A stretch of DNA of 46,201 nt from Siminovitchia acidinfaciens. GTDB lineage: Bacteria; Bacillota; Bacilli; Bacillales; Bacillaceae_C. The notes under the pieces were generated by a model. That model was not told the DNA's origin, ran no database searches, and saw nothing but the letters and a program-made list of their open reading frames with translations. Location: assembly GCF_003605385.1 (NCBI RefSeq), contig NZ_QYTV02000014.1, positions 1 to 46,201 of the forward strand, in the 5' to 3' direction. Made by a program: the position numbers and the translations under genes. Positions 32,336 to 40,979 of this stretch are shown in pieces (the first letter of the stretch is position 1; each line of letters begins with the position of its first letter).

Positions 32336-32490
32336 GGTTACTTGGAGTTCGGGAAAAGTTCATGGTAAAATGGACATTATGTATGGACGTAAGACGAACA
32401 AGGGTACCCGGACGATCCCTTCCCGCTTTTGAAAAGGGAGGAGCAGGAGGCCTCTGTTGCTTGTCCGTTAAGTGAAGCAGGTGAGTGTGA

Positions 32491-33345
32491 ATGAAGCTTT
32501 TGGTAAAGGCACCGGCAAAAATCAATTTGTCATTGGACGTGCTAGGAAAGCGGGAAGACGGTTTTCATGAAGTAGAAATGGTCATGACGACAATCGATTT
32601 GGCTGATCGGCTGGAATTGACTGAAATCAAAGAGGATCAAGTGGCTATCCTTTCCCGCAATCGTTTCGTACCGGCCGATGAACGGAATCTGGCCTACCAA
32701 GCAGCCAAATTGCTGAAAGAAAGATATCAAATTGATAAAGGTGTAGAAATCTCTATAAACAAAATCATCCCGGTTGCTGCCGGGTTGGCGGGGGGAAGCA
32801 GTGACGCCGCTGCAACGTTAAGGGGACTGAATGATTTGTGGGACCTCGGATTGTCATTGAATGAGCTAGCCGAATTGGGCTCGGAAATCGGTTCGGATGT
32901 TTCTTTTTGCGTATACGGCGGAACAGCTCTTGCCAAAGGCAGAGGAGAAAAAGTGATGAAACTGCCAGCACCCCCGGCTTGCTGGGTTGTTCTTGCAAAG
33001 CCATCTATTGGGGTATCCACCTCGGAAATATACCGAAACGTGGATGTTAGGAATATCAGCCATCCCAATACAAAGGGCATGATCCAGGCTCTAGAAAACA
33101 ATGATTATGAAGGTGTCTGCGCGAATATGTCCAATGCCCTGGAGAGTGTCACCCTTCGCATGTATCCTGAAGTCTTGCATATAAAAAAGCAGATGGAAAG
33201 GTTCGGAGCTGACTCTGTATTGATGAGCGGCAGCGGACCAACTGTGTTTGGCCTTGTACGCCATGATTCCAGGCTGCAGAGAATATATAATGGACTGCGC
33301 GGTTTTTGTGACCAGGTATTTGCGGTGAGGATGTTGGGGGTATAA
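32491..33345 (+). CDS. ispE: 4-diphosphocytidyl-2-C-methyl-D-erythritol kinase
   Basis: IspE phosphorylates CDP-ME in the MEP isoprenoid pathway. This GHMP kinase of 284 residues has the substrate lysine in KAPAKINL (K10), the ATP loop [14 protein letters not shown] (94-107), the catalytic aspartate in IGSDVSF (D136) and the late motif SGSGPTVFG. The start ATG follows AGGTGAG. It lies between sspF and purR as in B. subtilis. The repeat element that follows starts with the last base of its stop codon. Confidence 0.96.
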   Translation: MKLLVKAPAKINLSLDVLGKREDGFHEVEMVMTTIDLADRLELTEIKEDQVAILSRNRFVPADERNLAYQAAKLLKERYQIDKGVEISINKIIPVAAGLAGGSSDAAATLRGLNDLWDLGLSLNELAELGSEIGSDVSFCVYGGTALAKGRGEKVMKLPAPPACWVVLAKPSIGVSTSEIYRNVDVRNISHPNTKGMIQALENNDYEGVCANMSNALESVTLRMYPEVLHIKKQMERFGADSVLMSGSGPTVFGLVRHDSRLQRIYNGLRGFCDQVFAVRMLGV

Positions 33346-33658
33346 AGAAAAGCGGAATGCGTCGTTTAGCGACGTACAGACTGGACGACTCCTGACGAGA
33401 TAAAGGAAACACGGCGACGAAGGCCGCCTCAGACCGCCACATCCTGTGGCTTCGGTGGCACTAGGACGTCCTGTCCGTCGGAGCCGATGTTGACTTATCG
33501 TAGGAAAGCTGCTGATTACATCCACATCGTGAGAAACTTCTTCGAGTAATCTTCATGTAGCTTTGCGACAAGGTAACACAACCTCTTCGAATAAGCTATG
33601 CCTTGGAGCACCAGAGGGAGGAAGTCTGCTAGTCGCTGACGCATGGAGCTAGACAATT
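33346..33658 (+). repeat. Repeat element 12, module D carrying nested A and B modules
   Basis: Head AGAAAAGCGGAATGCGTCG, tail GGAGCTAGACAATT. Outer arms: AGCGAC (33368-33373) with GTCGCT (33632-33637), CAGAC (33377-33381) with GTCTG (33624-33628). An A core with the TCCT-loop hairpins (about 33421-33481) sits between GACGAAGG and GCCGATGTTGACTTATCG, and a B part (33500-33620) follows. Confidence 0.85.
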
Positions 33659-33735
33659 AGAAAAGCGGAAGACGGCTGCTCAGGGGCGACAAGCGCTGGT
33701 AGGTTCAGAACGCTACTTCGAGCCCCTGCCGCCCA
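33659..33735 (+). repeat. Repeat element 13, shortened module A
   Basis: AGAAAAGCGGAAGACGGCTG, CAGGGGCGACAAGCGCTGG and GAGCCCCTGCCGCC keep the outer stem of module A, but the core is deleted and the tail is lost. Confidence 0.7.
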
Positions 33736-33899
33736 TTCTAAACCTTATATGGTTGTTTACACCGCTCTAAACTTATATTTTTTAGCCTTTGCTGCTGGCA
33801 TTGGATCGAAACCCATCGAACACCTCAGTCCGTTGCTTGACTTGCGCGAAGGCTATTATTTGGCACAAGAAATAATTCGTTGGATTTCTTTTCGTACAC

Positions 33900-33937
33900 T
33901 TGCCTAAAGGCGTACAATTGTGTATATTTTCTATAAT
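33900..33937 (+). promoter_or_regulatory. Promoter region of purR
   Basis: TTGCCT (33900-33905), 17 bases, TATATT (33923-33928); an alternative -10 TATAAT lies at 33932-33937. Between the repeat end and this promoter (33736-33899) I see nothing else. Confidence 0.45.
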
Positions 33938-33972
33938 AATATTCGCGTATACGTTACACGGGAGGTTACAGA

Positions 33973-34806
33973 ATGAAGTTTCGCCGTAGCGAGCGGCTCG
34001 TTGATATGACGCATTATTTAATGAATCATCCACGGGAGCTTGTTTCTTTGACCTGGTTCGCCCAGAGGTACCAGTCCGCAAAGTCTTCCATCAGTGAGGA
34101 CTTGGTGATCATTAGTGATATATTTAAGCATCAGGGAATTGGCATGCTGAAAACGGTACCAGGAGCAGCCGGCGGGGTCAAGTTCTTTCCCATGGTCAAT
34201 AAGGAACAAGCATCAGAATTTGTAGAACGTCTTTGTAAAGCAGTTGCTGACCCCGACCGTTTATTGCCCGGGGGGTACTTATATATGGGCGACCTTTTGG
34301 GTGACCCGGAAATATTAAATGAAGTGGGCAGGCATTTGGCTGCAGCAGTGGCTGACAAAAAAGTTGACGTCATCATGACCGTTGCCACAAAGGGGATACC
34401 GATTGCTCAGGCGGTTTCCGCCTTTTTGAACGTTCCGTTCGTAATCGTCAGGAGAGATCAGATAGTGACGGAAGGGCCTACTGTGACAATCAACTATGTC
34501 TCAGGCTCATCAAAAAGGATTCAAACAATGGTCTTGTCCAAAAGGAGCCTGAAAGAAGGGGCCAATGTTCTTATTGTCGATGACTTCATGAAGGCTGGAG
34601 GAACGATTAATGGAATGGTCAACCTTTTGGAGGAATTTAAGGCTTCCGTAGCCGGAATTGCAGTATTGGTTGAGTCTGAACACGTGGAAGAAAGACTGGT
34701 TGAAGATTATATTTCCCTGGTCAAATTATCGGACGTCAATTCGAAAGAAAAACAGATCAATGTAGTCAAAGGCAATTATTTTTCTAAAATGACAAATTTT
34801 TTATAG
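33973..34806 (+). CDS. purR: Purine operon repressor PurR
   Basis: PurR represses purine synthesis genes and releases them when PRPP is high. The 277-residue protein has an N-terminal winged-helix domain (1-70) and a phosphoribosyltransferase-like domain with the PRPP site VLIVDDFMKAGGT (199-211). The start follows GGGAGG. It is followed after 15 bases by ridA. The same operon layout, purR-yabJ, is known in B. subtilis. Confidence 0.97.
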   Translation: MKFRRSERLVDMTHYLMNHPRELVSLTWFAQRYQSAKSSISEDLVIISDIFKHQGIGMLKTVPGAAGGVKFFPMVNKEQASEFVERLCKAVADPDRLLPGGYLYMGDLLGDPEILNEVGRHLAAAVADKKVDVIMTVATKGIPIAQAVSAFLNVPFVIVRRDQIVTEGPTVTINYVSGSSKRIQTMVLSKRSLKEGANVLIVDDFMKAGGTINGMVNLLEEFKASVAGIAVLVESEHVEERLVEDYISLVKLSDVNSKEKQINVVKGNYFSKMTNFL

Positions 34807-34821
34807 AAGGGACCGTTACAT

Positions 34822-35196
34822 ATGCGTATAGTTGAAACAAATAATGCACCTGCTGCCATTGGACCATATTCACAAGGAATCATTGTCAATAACATGTTTT
34901 ACAGCTCTGGACAAATTCCTTTGACTCCTGAAGGGGAGCTTGTTGGAGGGAGTGTCGAAGAACAGGCACATCAGGTTCTTCGAAACGTTCAAGGAGTGCT
35001 TGAGGCTGCCGGTGCATCTTTGGATTCTGTCGTCAAAACAACTGTTTTCATAAAAAACATGGACGATTTTGGTGCTATTAATGAAATCTATGCTCAGTAT
35101 TTTTCCGAACATAAACCTGCACGTTCCTGTGTGGAAGTGGCGAGACTGCCAAAAGATGTTCTTCTTGAAATGGAAGTTATTGCTTTAGTGAAATAA
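34822..35196 (+). CDS. ridA: Enamine/imine deaminase RidA (YabJ)
   Basis: RidA removes reactive enamines such as 2-aminoacrylate; in B. subtilis YabJ is also tied to purine control. The trimeric 124-residue protein has AIGPYSQGI (12-20), the arginine in [13 protein letters not shown] (about 98-110) and a C-terminal EMEVIAL. It follows purR closely behind GAAGGGA. Confidence 0.95.
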   Translation: MRIVETNNAPAAIGPYSQGIIVNNMFYSSGQIPLTPEGELVGGSVEEQAHQVLRNVQGVLEAAGASLDSVVKTTVFIKNMDDFGAINEIYAQYFSEHKPARSCVEVARLPKDVLLEMEVIALVK

Positions 35197-35200
35197 TAAT

Positions 35201-35225
35201 GAATCGCCGTTTAAAACGGCGGTTC
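35201..35225 (+). terminator. Hairpin after ridA
   Basis: GAATCGCCGTTT pairs with AAACGGCGGTTC. Only a weak T-rich stretch follows, so termination may be partial. A repeat remnant (AGCGCTTGCGTTTTTCT) lies at about 35294-35311. Confidence 0.55.
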
Positions 35226-35348
35226 CATATAAATTTTTATATAGTAAGCGCTTTAGTAGTCTTTTTAATAAAAAGCAATACGGCGCAAATGATAGCGCTT
35301 GCGTTTTTCTAGTAATAGAAAAGATTCAAAAAAATTTCTCTAATTAAA

Positions 35349-35377
35349 GAAGGAGATTTTCAAAGTTTGTTGAATAC
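35349..35377 (+). promoter_or_regulatory. Sigma H promoter of spoVG
   Basis: GAAGGAGAT (35349-35357), 11 bases, GTTGAATAC (35369-35377) fits the sigma H pattern RnAGGAwww / RnnGAATww. spoVG is a classical sigma H gene, repressed by AbrB. Confidence 0.65.
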
Positions 35378-35420
35378 ATACATATAGTATTTCATTTAGA
35401 GCGAGAAGGTGGTGAACACA

Positions 35421-35714
35421 ATGGAAGTAACCGATGTTAGACTGCGCCGTGTCAATACTGAAGGCAGAATGAGAGCGATTGCCTCAATTACCCTAGATGA
35501 TGAATTTGTTGTTCACGATATACGTGTAATTGACGGAAACAACGGGCTGTTTGTGGCTATGCCAAGCAAACGCACCCCAGATGGAGAATTTCGGGATATC
35601 GCCCATCCGATCAATTCGAACACCAGAAACAAAATCCAGGATGTCGTATTGGCGGAATACCACCGTTTGGGTGAAATAGAAGAACCGGAATTAGAAGAAG
35701 CCGGCGCTTCCTAA
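35421..35714 (+). CDS. spoVG: SpoVG, RNA-binding regulator
   Basis: SpoVG is a small RNA- and DNA-binding regulator of sporulation septation and other functions. The 97-residue protein matches B. subtilis SpoVG in length and has [19 protein letters not shown] at its start and [20 protein letters not shown] in the middle. ATG 35421 follows AAGGTGGTG; an upstream in-frame GTG overlaps it. It has its own sigma H promoter and terminator. Confidence 0.97.
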   Translation: MEVTDVRLRRVNTEGRMRAIASITLDDEFVVHDIRVIDGNNGLFVAMPSKRTPDGEFRDIAHPINSNTRNKIQDVVLAEYHRLGEIEEPELEEAGAS

Positions 35715-35727
35715 TTATATAAAAAGC

Positions 35728-35765
35728 ATCGAGAGCCTACCTTCGGAGTATGGCTCTTTTTCATT
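35728..35765 (+). terminator. Terminator of spoVG
   Basis: AGAGCCTAC (35732-35740) pairs with GTATGGCTCT (35748-35757), then TTTT. Confidence 0.88.
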
Positions 35766-35818
35766 GTGAAATAACCTCTCTCCACATTTTTACAGGTGCC
35801 AGTATATTTGAAATTTCC

Positions 35819-35847
35819 TTGAAAAAAAGCCACTTTTAAGCTATATT
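35819..35847 (+). promoter_or_regulatory. Sigma A promoter of glmU
   Basis: TTGAAA (35819-35824), 17 bases, TATATT (35842-35847). Confidence 0.65.
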
Positions 35848-35879
35848 CATAATGGAAAAAAATTATTGGGGGACCTTTT

Positions 35880-37253
35880 ATGATAAATAGATTCGCTGTA
35901 GTATTGGCAGCGGGGCAAGGCACCAGAATGAAGTCCAAACTTTATAAGGTGCTCCATCCAGTCTGCGGTAAACCGATGGTGGAACATGTCGTGGATAATA
36001 TTTCACAGCTTGAGGTGAATCATACGGTAACTGTCGTTGGATTCGGTGCGGAAATGGTTAAAGAGCACCTGGAAGGCAAAAGCGAGTTTGTGGTTCAGGA
36101 AGAGCAATTGGGAACAGCCCACGCGGTAATGCAGGCGAAAGATGCATTAGGCGGTCAAAAAGGTACGACTTTGGTTATTTGTGGAGATACACCACTGATT
36201 ACAGTGGCAACCATGTCGGCTTTGGTAAAGCAGCATGAAGAGACCGGGGCAAAAGCGACGGTACTGACAGCCCTTGCCGAAGACCCAAGCGGCTATGGAA
36301 GAATTATCCGAAATGCACAAGGCGAAGTAGAAAGAATCGTTGAGCACAAGGATGCAAATGAAGATGAATTGACAGTCAAAGAGATCAATACAGGTACATA
36401 CTGCTTTGATAATGAAGCCCTGTTTGAGGCACTTGACAATGTATCAAATGAAAATGCGCAAGGGGAATATTATCTTCCAGACGTGATAGAAATTCTGAAA
36501 AAGAAAAAAGAGCTTGTCACGGCTTATGTAACGGAAGACTTTGAAGAGACTCTTGGAGTCAACGACCGTATTGCGCTTGCAGAAGCTGAAAGAATCATGA
36601 GAACCCGCATTAACAGGGAACATATGAAAAATGGTGTAACAATTACCGATCCAGCCAATACTTACATTGATACGGATGTGATCATTGGAAGCGATACTGT
36701 GATTTTGCCCGGAACAGTCATTCAGGGCAAATCAAAAATTGGAGATGGCTGTAAACTCGGTCCGAATACTGAGGTTCACAATTGTGAAATTTCTCACAAT
36801 ACTACCGTGCAGCAATCGGTCCTTTCCGATAGCGCTGTTGGAAGCCATGTGAAAATCGGTCCATTTGCTCATATTCGTCCTGGAACAAATATTCAGGATG
36901 AAGTGAAAATCGGAAACTTTGTTGAAATTAAAAAGACATCTTTCGGCAAAGGAAGTAAAGCTTCACATTTAAGTTACATCGGAGATGCAGAAGTGGGCGA
37001 CAATGTAAATATCGGCTGCGGATCCATTACGGTGAATTATGATGGCCAAAATAAATTTTTGACCAAAATAAACGACGACGTATTCGTAGGCTGCAATTCC
37101 AACTTGGTGGCTCCAGTGACAATCAAAGAAGGCGCGTATATCGCAGCGGGATCAACGATTACAGACGATGTTCCGGAATCGGCGCTGGCAATAGCACGTG
37201 CACGACAAGTAAACAAAGAAAATTATGCTGAAAAACTAAAATCTAAAAAATAA
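35880..37253 (+). CDS. glmU: Bifunctional UDP-GlcNAc pyrophosphorylase / GlcN-1-P acetyltransferase
   Basis: GlmU makes UDP-N-acetylglucosamine for the cell wall (gcaD in B. subtilis). The 457-residue protein has an N-terminal uridylyltransferase domain with [11 protein letters not shown] (9-19), GDTPLI and GTAHAVMQA, and a C-terminal left-handed beta helix (from about 250) with the acetyltransferase parts [11 protein letters not shown] and [11 protein letters not shown]. It starts behind GGGGGACC. prs follows after 12 bases. Confidence 0.97.
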   Translation: MINRFAVVLAAGQGTRMKSKLYKVLHPVCGKPMVEHVVDNISQLEVNHTVTVVGFGAEMVKEHLEGKSEFVVQEEQLGTAHAVMQAKDALGGQKGTTLVICGDTPLITVATMSALVKQHEETGAKATVLTALAEDPSGYGRIIRNAQGEVERIVEHKDANEDELTVKEINTGTYCFDNEALFEALDNVSNENAQGEYYLPDVIEILKKKKELVTAYVTEDFEETLGVNDRIALAEAERIMRTRINREHMKNGVTITDPANTYIDTDVIIGSDTVILPGTVIQGKSKIGDGCKLGPNTEVHNCEISHNTTVQQSVLSDSAVGSHVKIGPFAHIRPGTNIQDEVKIGNFVEIKKTSFGKGSKASHLSYIGDAEVGDNVNIGCGSITVNYDGQNKFLTKINDDVFVGCNSNLVAPVTIKEGAYIAAGSTITDDVPESALAIARARQVNKENYAEKLKSKK

Positions 37254-37265
37254 TGGAGGCTCCAC

Positions 37266-38225
37266 ATGTCTAATCAATACCTTGACCCTACATTGAAAGT
37301 TCTTTCACTAAACTCTAATCGTGCCCTTTCACAGGAAATTGCAAGTGCAATCGGTTTGGAGCTGGGCAAATGTACGGTCAACCAATTCAGCGATGGAGAA
37401 ATTCAAATCAATATTGAAGAAAGCATTCGTGGATGTGATGTTTATGTCATCCAATCAACATGCGAACCTGTAAACAAAAACTTGATGGAGCTTCTCATCA
37501 TGATTGACGCTTTAAAACGTGCGTCCGCAAAAACAATCAATATTGTCATACCGTATTATGGCTATGCCCGCCAAGATCGAAAAGCCCGTGCACGGGAACC
37601 AATCACCGCGAAACTTGTCGCCAACTTAATTGAAACAGCCGGTGCAACACGTGTCATCACATTGGACTTGCATGCCCCGCAAATCCAAGGATTCTTTGAT
37701 GTTCCAATTGACCACTTGATGGGTGTGCCAATCTTGGCCGACTATTTTAAAGAGAAAGAAATGGCCAATGATGATCTTGTCATTGTTTCTCCTGACCATG
37801 GTGGAGTTACCCGTGCAAGAAGACTTGCTGATCGCTTGAAAGCTCCAATTGCAATCATTGACAAGCGCCGTCCGCGTCCAAATGTTGCAGAAGTGATGAA
37901 TATCGTCGGGAATGTAGAAGGAAAAACGGCTATTTTGATTGACGATATCATCGATACAGCCGGCACAATCACATTGGCGGTCAATGCGCTAAAAGAAGCA
38001 GGAGCAAAAGATGTCTATGCCTGCTGTACACATCCGGTTCTTTCTGGACCAGCCATTGAGCGCATTGAAAACTCCGATTTGAAAGAATTGATTGTGACAA
38101 ACTCTATTCCATTACCGGAAGAAAAGAAAATCGACAAAATTAAAGAACTTTCAGTGGCACCTTTGATTGCCGAGGCTATAATCAGGGTTCATGAAAACAA
38201 ATCTGTAAGTACTTTATTTGATTAA
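37266..38225 (+). CDS. prs: Ribose-phosphate pyrophosphokinase
   Basis: Prs makes PRPP from ribose 5-phosphate and ATP, the donor for purine, pyrimidine, histidine and tryptophan synthesis and the signal for PurR. The 319-residue protein has the ATP flexible loop [14 protein letters not shown] (100-113), [12 protein letters not shown] (134-145) and the PRPP site DDIIDTAGT (226-234). It shares the transcript of glmU. Confidence 0.98.
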   Translation: MSNQYLDPTLKVLSLNSNRALSQEIASAIGLELGKCTVNQFSDGEIQINIEESIRGCDVYVIQSTCEPVNKNLMELLIMIDALKRASAKTINIVIPYYGYARQDRKARAREPITAKLVANLIETAGATRVITLDLHAPQIQGFFDVPIDHLMGVPILADYFKEKEMANDDLVIVSPDHGGVTRARRLADRLKAPIAIIDKRRPRPNVAEVMNIVGNVEGKTAILIDDIIDTAGTITLAVNALKEAGAKDVYACCTHPVLSGPAIERIENSDLKELIVTNSIPLPEEKKIDKIKELSVAPLIAEAIIRVHENKSVSTLFD

Positions 38226-38229
38226 TATT

Positions 38230-38354
38230 AAGAAAAGCGAAGGGCAGCTGATCAGGGGCGACAAGCGCTGGAGGGCAAGTCTGTGAAGTCGTTCTTTGAC
38301 TTCATTGACTTGACCGAAGCGACCTCGAGCCCCTGCAGCCCCTAGCTGGACAAA
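38230..38354 (+). repeat. Repeat element 14, minimal module A
   Basis: Head AAGAAAAGCGAAGGGC, tail TAGCTGGACA. The TCCT-loop hairpins are absent, leaving the outer stem (CAGGGGC with GCCCCTG) and the inner hairpin 38277-38311, in which AAGTC and GAAGTC pair with GACTTC and GACTT. It is the simplest copy and may be the basic form of module A. Confidence 0.85.
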
Positions 38355-38413
38355 GAAAAGCTTCATTTTAAATAAAGCTTCTCGTAACAAGTTACACTTT
38401 CTTTACTTTTTAA

Positions 38414-38468
38414 AAAGCGGAACGCGCGAAAGGCTCGTCACATTGACGGGTCTATTGCGCCTTCCGTC
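38414..38468. other. Long imperfect hairpin before ctc
   Basis: GGAACGCGC-AA-GGCTCGTC pairs with GACGGGTCTATTGCGC-TTCC. On the minus strand it is followed by CGCTTTTT, so it may be a terminator read leftwards. No minus-strand gene is present here. Confidence 0.5.
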
Positions 38469-38516
38469 TTATTCCTCGTTAATAAATCAGAATATTGATT
38501 ACATTCAAGCCTAGAG

Positions 38517-38542
38517 GTTTATCTGAATGTATGTTAAGGTAT
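38517..38542 (+). promoter_or_regulatory. Sigma B promoter of ctc
   Basis: GTTTAT (38517-38522), 14 bases, AGGTAT (38537-38542) fits the general-stress sigma B pattern GTTTAA-N14-GGGTAT. B. subtilis ctc is the classical sigma B gene. Confidence 0.65.
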
Positions 38543-38591
38543 AAATATGGGTAATGTACTTTTGACAACAAATGGTTAGGAGAAGGTGCTC

Positions 38592-39218
38592 ATGGTTAAT
38601 GTATTGAAGGCAAAAGAAAGGACAAGCGAGCGACGTTCCCAGATTAGGGAACTGAGGGAGCAAGGAGGTATTCCGGCAATCGTTTACGGTTATAAAACGG
38701 ATAATACCCCAATTTCAATCAGCAATGCTGAGTTTATTAAAACAATGCGAGAGGTTGGCCGAAACGGCGTAATTAACCTTGATGTTGATGGGAAAAAGTT
38801 TAATGTCGTCTTGCATGAATACCAGGAAGACCCGATTAAAAAAGAAGTCATTCATGCTGACTTTTTAGCAGTCGACATGTCTCAGGAGATTGAGGCGAAT
38901 GTCCGCGTTGAATTGTCTGAAGACGCAGAGGGTTTAAAAGACGGAGGAGTGCTTCAACAGATTCTTCACGAAGTAGTTGTTACCGCGAAGCCGGATGAGA
39001 TTCCTGAAGTAATTAGCGTTGATATTTCCGGACTTGGAGTCGGAGATTCAATTTCAATCGGGGAAATCCGCGGAAACTATTCGGTGACAATCAATCACGA
39101 AGATGATGAAGCAGTTGCAACGATTTTGACTCCGAGAGTTGAAGAAGATACAGAAGAAGGCGCTGAATCGGGGGAAGCACCAAGTGCAGAAACCAAAGAT
39201 TCGGAAGAAGGGGAATAA
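38592..39218 (+). CDS. ctc: General stress protein Ctc, ribosomal protein bL25
   Basis: Ctc is the long form of ribosomal protein L25, binding 5S rRNA under stress. The 208-residue protein has the L25 domain (1-95, with RELREQGGIPAIVYG) and the TL5 C-terminal beta domain (about 96-185), then an acidic tail rich in glutamate. ATG 38592 follows AGGAGAAGG. Fitting this, a sigma B promoter stands about 50 bases upstream. Confidence 0.95.
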   Translation: MVNVLKAKERTSERRSQIRELREQGGIPAIVYGYKTDNTPISISNAEFIKTMREVGRNGVINLDVDGKKFNVVLHEYQEDPIKKEVIHADFLAVDMSQEIEANVRVELSEDAEGLKDGGVLQQILHEVVVTAKPDEIPEVISVDISGLGVGDSISIGEIRGNYSVTINHEDDEAVATILTPRVEEDTEEGAESGEAPSAETKDSEEGE

Positions 39219-39274
39219 GTTCATATGTAATACAGGCGCAGCCAAAGCGGTTGCGCTTTTTCCCCGCTTGTATA

Positions 39275-39457
39275 AAGAAAAGCGAAGGGCGGCTGCCTAG
39301 GAGCGACAAGCGCTGGCCGCCTCCAGGCGCCACATCCTGTGGCGTCGGTGGCACTAGGACTTCCTGTCCGTCGGAGATCAAACCAGTGAAGCCGTTTTTT
39401 TGGCTTCATTGGTTTGATCGAAGCGACCTCGAGCCCCTGCCGCCCGGAGCTGGACAC
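39275..39457 (+). repeat. Repeat element 15, module A
   Basis: Head AAGAAAAGCGAAGGGCGG, tail GGAGCTGGACA. It has TCCT-loop hairpins with CCAC/GTGG and GGAC/GTCC arms, and the perfect inner hairpin 39376-39419 (GATCAAACCA-GTGAAGCC pairing GGCTTCA-TTGGTTTGATC). Confidence 0.88.
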
Positions 39458-39458
39458 T

Positions 39459-39968
39459 AGAAAAGCGGAAGCGCCTTGCTCAGCCCCGACAAGCGCAAGA
39501 CGATACCCGAGGAGGCAGCTCTACAGCCACCACAGGGAAGCGGCTTGTGACCTCGATGGGGCTAGGCGCAGGAGCTGGACAAAAAGAAAAAGCGGAAGCG
39601 CCTTGCTCAGCCCCGACAAGCGCAAGACGATACCCGAGGAGGCAGCTCTACAGCCACCACAGGGAAGCGGCTTGTGACCTCGATGGGGCTAGGCGCAGGA
39701 GCTGGACAAAAAGAAAAAGCGGAAGCGCCTTGCTCAGCCCCGACAAGCGCAAGACGATACCCGAGGAGGCAGCTCTACAGCCACCACAGGGAAGCGGCTT
39801 GTGACCTCGATGGGGCTAGGCGCAGGAGCTGGACAAAAAGAAAAAGCGGAAGCGCCTTGCTCAGCCCCGACAAGCACAAGACGATACCCGAGGAGGCAGC
39901 GGTGCTGAAGCTTTCTTTGTCCTGTCGCTTCGGTGGTACTAGCACTTCGTGTGTGTCGAAGCTGGACA
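39459..39968 (+). repeat. Tandem array of module C, 127-bp period
   Basis: Units start at 39465, 39592, 39719 and 39846 (counted at GCGGAAGCG), an exact 127-bp period. The first three are the same base for base; the fourth matches to about 39900 and then changes to a different, A-like end (CTGTCGCTTCGGTGG, ACTAGCAC) before the usual tail GAAGCTGGACA. The open frames through the array are by-products of the repeat, with no ribosome sites. Confidence 0.95.
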
Positions 39969-40047
39969 GTCATTTACTTGAAGTTTTATACTTTTAAATA
40001 TGAAAAGTATAAAACAATTTGCCGATTAAAGGTTTGGGGTGTATTGG

Positions 40048-40614
40048 ATGAAGCTGATTGTCGGACTGGGCAATCCCGGTTCCCGTTATGAAAAAACGAG
40101 ACACAACATCGGTTTTGAAGTCATTGAAGAATTAGCCAATAGAAGCGGAACAACGTTAAACGAATCAAAATTTAACGGCTTATATGCCAATGTTCGCAAT
40201 AATGGTAAAAAGGTCATTTTATTGAAACCTTTGACATATATGAACTTATCAGGGGAAAGTATCCGCCCGTTGATGGATTATTTTAGGATTCCTATAGAAA
40301 ATGTACTTGTTATCTATGATGACCTTGATTTACCGGTTGGTAAAATTAGGCTGAGGCAAAAAGGAAGTGCAGGCGGGCATAACGGCATAAAGTCAACAAT
40401 TCAGCATTTGGGTACACCTGAGTTTAACCGGATTAGGATCGGGATTAACCGACCGCCGGGAGACATGAAGGTCCCTGACTATGTTTTAGGGAAATTTTCC
40501 CGAGAAGAGTGGGAGGAAATGCAGTCAGTCATTCAAACATGTGCAGATGCGTGTGAAGAATGGATGGAAGCCCCTTTTCTTGAAGTGATGAATCGGTTTA
40601 ATTCCAAAGGATGA
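40048..40614 (+). CDS. pth: Peptidyl-tRNA hydrolase
   Basis: Pth frees tRNA from stalled peptidyl-tRNA (spoVC in B. subtilis). The 188-residue protein has GLGNPG (N9), the catalytic histidine H19 in TRHN, D92 in DDLDLP and [14 protein letters not shown] 40048 is chosen because GGGGTG stands 8 bases before it; GTG 40039 lies in that site. In B. subtilis the gene follows ctc closely; here about 830 bases of repeats separate them. Confidence 0.97.
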   Translation: MKLIVGLGNPGSRYEKTRHNIGFEVIEELANRSGTTLNESKFNGLYANVRNNGKKVILLKPLTYMNLSGESIRPLMDYFRIPIENVLVIYDDLDLPVGKIRLRQKGSAGGHNGIKSTIQHLGTPEFNRIRIGINRPPGDMKVPDYVLGKFSREEWEEMQSVIQTCADACEEWMEAPFLEVMNRFNSKG

Positions 40615-40642
40615 ATAACTCCCGGTGCAGGCGTTTATACTA
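40613..40642 (+). promoter_or_regulatory. Sigma F promoter of fin
   Basis: GAATA (40613-40617), 15 bases, GTTTATACTA (40633-40642), close to the sigma F -10 pattern GGnnAnAnTR. It overlaps the end of pth. Confidence 0.5.
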
Positions 40643-40677
40643 AAAAGTAAAATTTGCCTGCGACAGGAGTGAGATGT

Positions 40678-40908
40678 ATGTCTGTTCATTATTTTTGCCG
40701 TCATTGTTCGGCAAAATTAGGCTCAATCGAAAATAATATGATACAATCCCAGCAATTGGGTTTACACAAACTAACGGAAGAAGAAAGACAGGAAATGATC
40801 ACATATCAACCGGACGGAGATGTTCATATCCAGGCGATTTGCGAAGACTGCCACGAGGCTTTTTCGCGTAATCCCAACCTGCATGAATATGATTATCTGA
40901 TCCATTAA
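40678..40908 (+). CDS. fin: Anti-sigma F factor Fin
   Basis: Fin (YabK) helps the forespore change from sigma F to sigma G by binding core RNA polymerase. The 76-residue protein equals the B. subtilis length and has the zinc pairs CRHC (7-10) and CEDC (about 55-58). ATG 40678 follows AGGAG at 40665-40669. The likely sigma F promoter upstream fits its forespore role. A terminator separates it from mfd. Confidence 0.94.
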   Translation: MSVHYFCRHCSAKLGSIENNMIQSQQLGLHKLTEEERQEMITYQPDGDVHIQAICEDCHEAFSRNPNLHEYDYLIH

Positions 40909-40938
40909 AGCTTTGGCCATGGACCAAAGCATTTTTCC
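40908..40938 (+). terminator. Terminator of fin
   Basis: GCTTTGG pairs with CCAAAGC, followed by ATTTTT. Confidence 0.85.
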
Positions 40939-40979
40939 GTTCCGACCTGTGTTCCATTTTCTGGAAAGAGGAGAAAGTC

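Noticed and set aside
39459-39968. CRISPR array
   Set aside because: The whole 127-bp unit is identical, with no variable spacers and no cas genes.
39414-39997. Three open frames coding repeats such as GARRRSWTKRKSG in the 127-bp array
   Set aside because: They arise because the DNA unit is repeated without stops in these frames. They have no ribosome sites, unlike composition, and shift frame with each unit (127 is not a multiple of 3).
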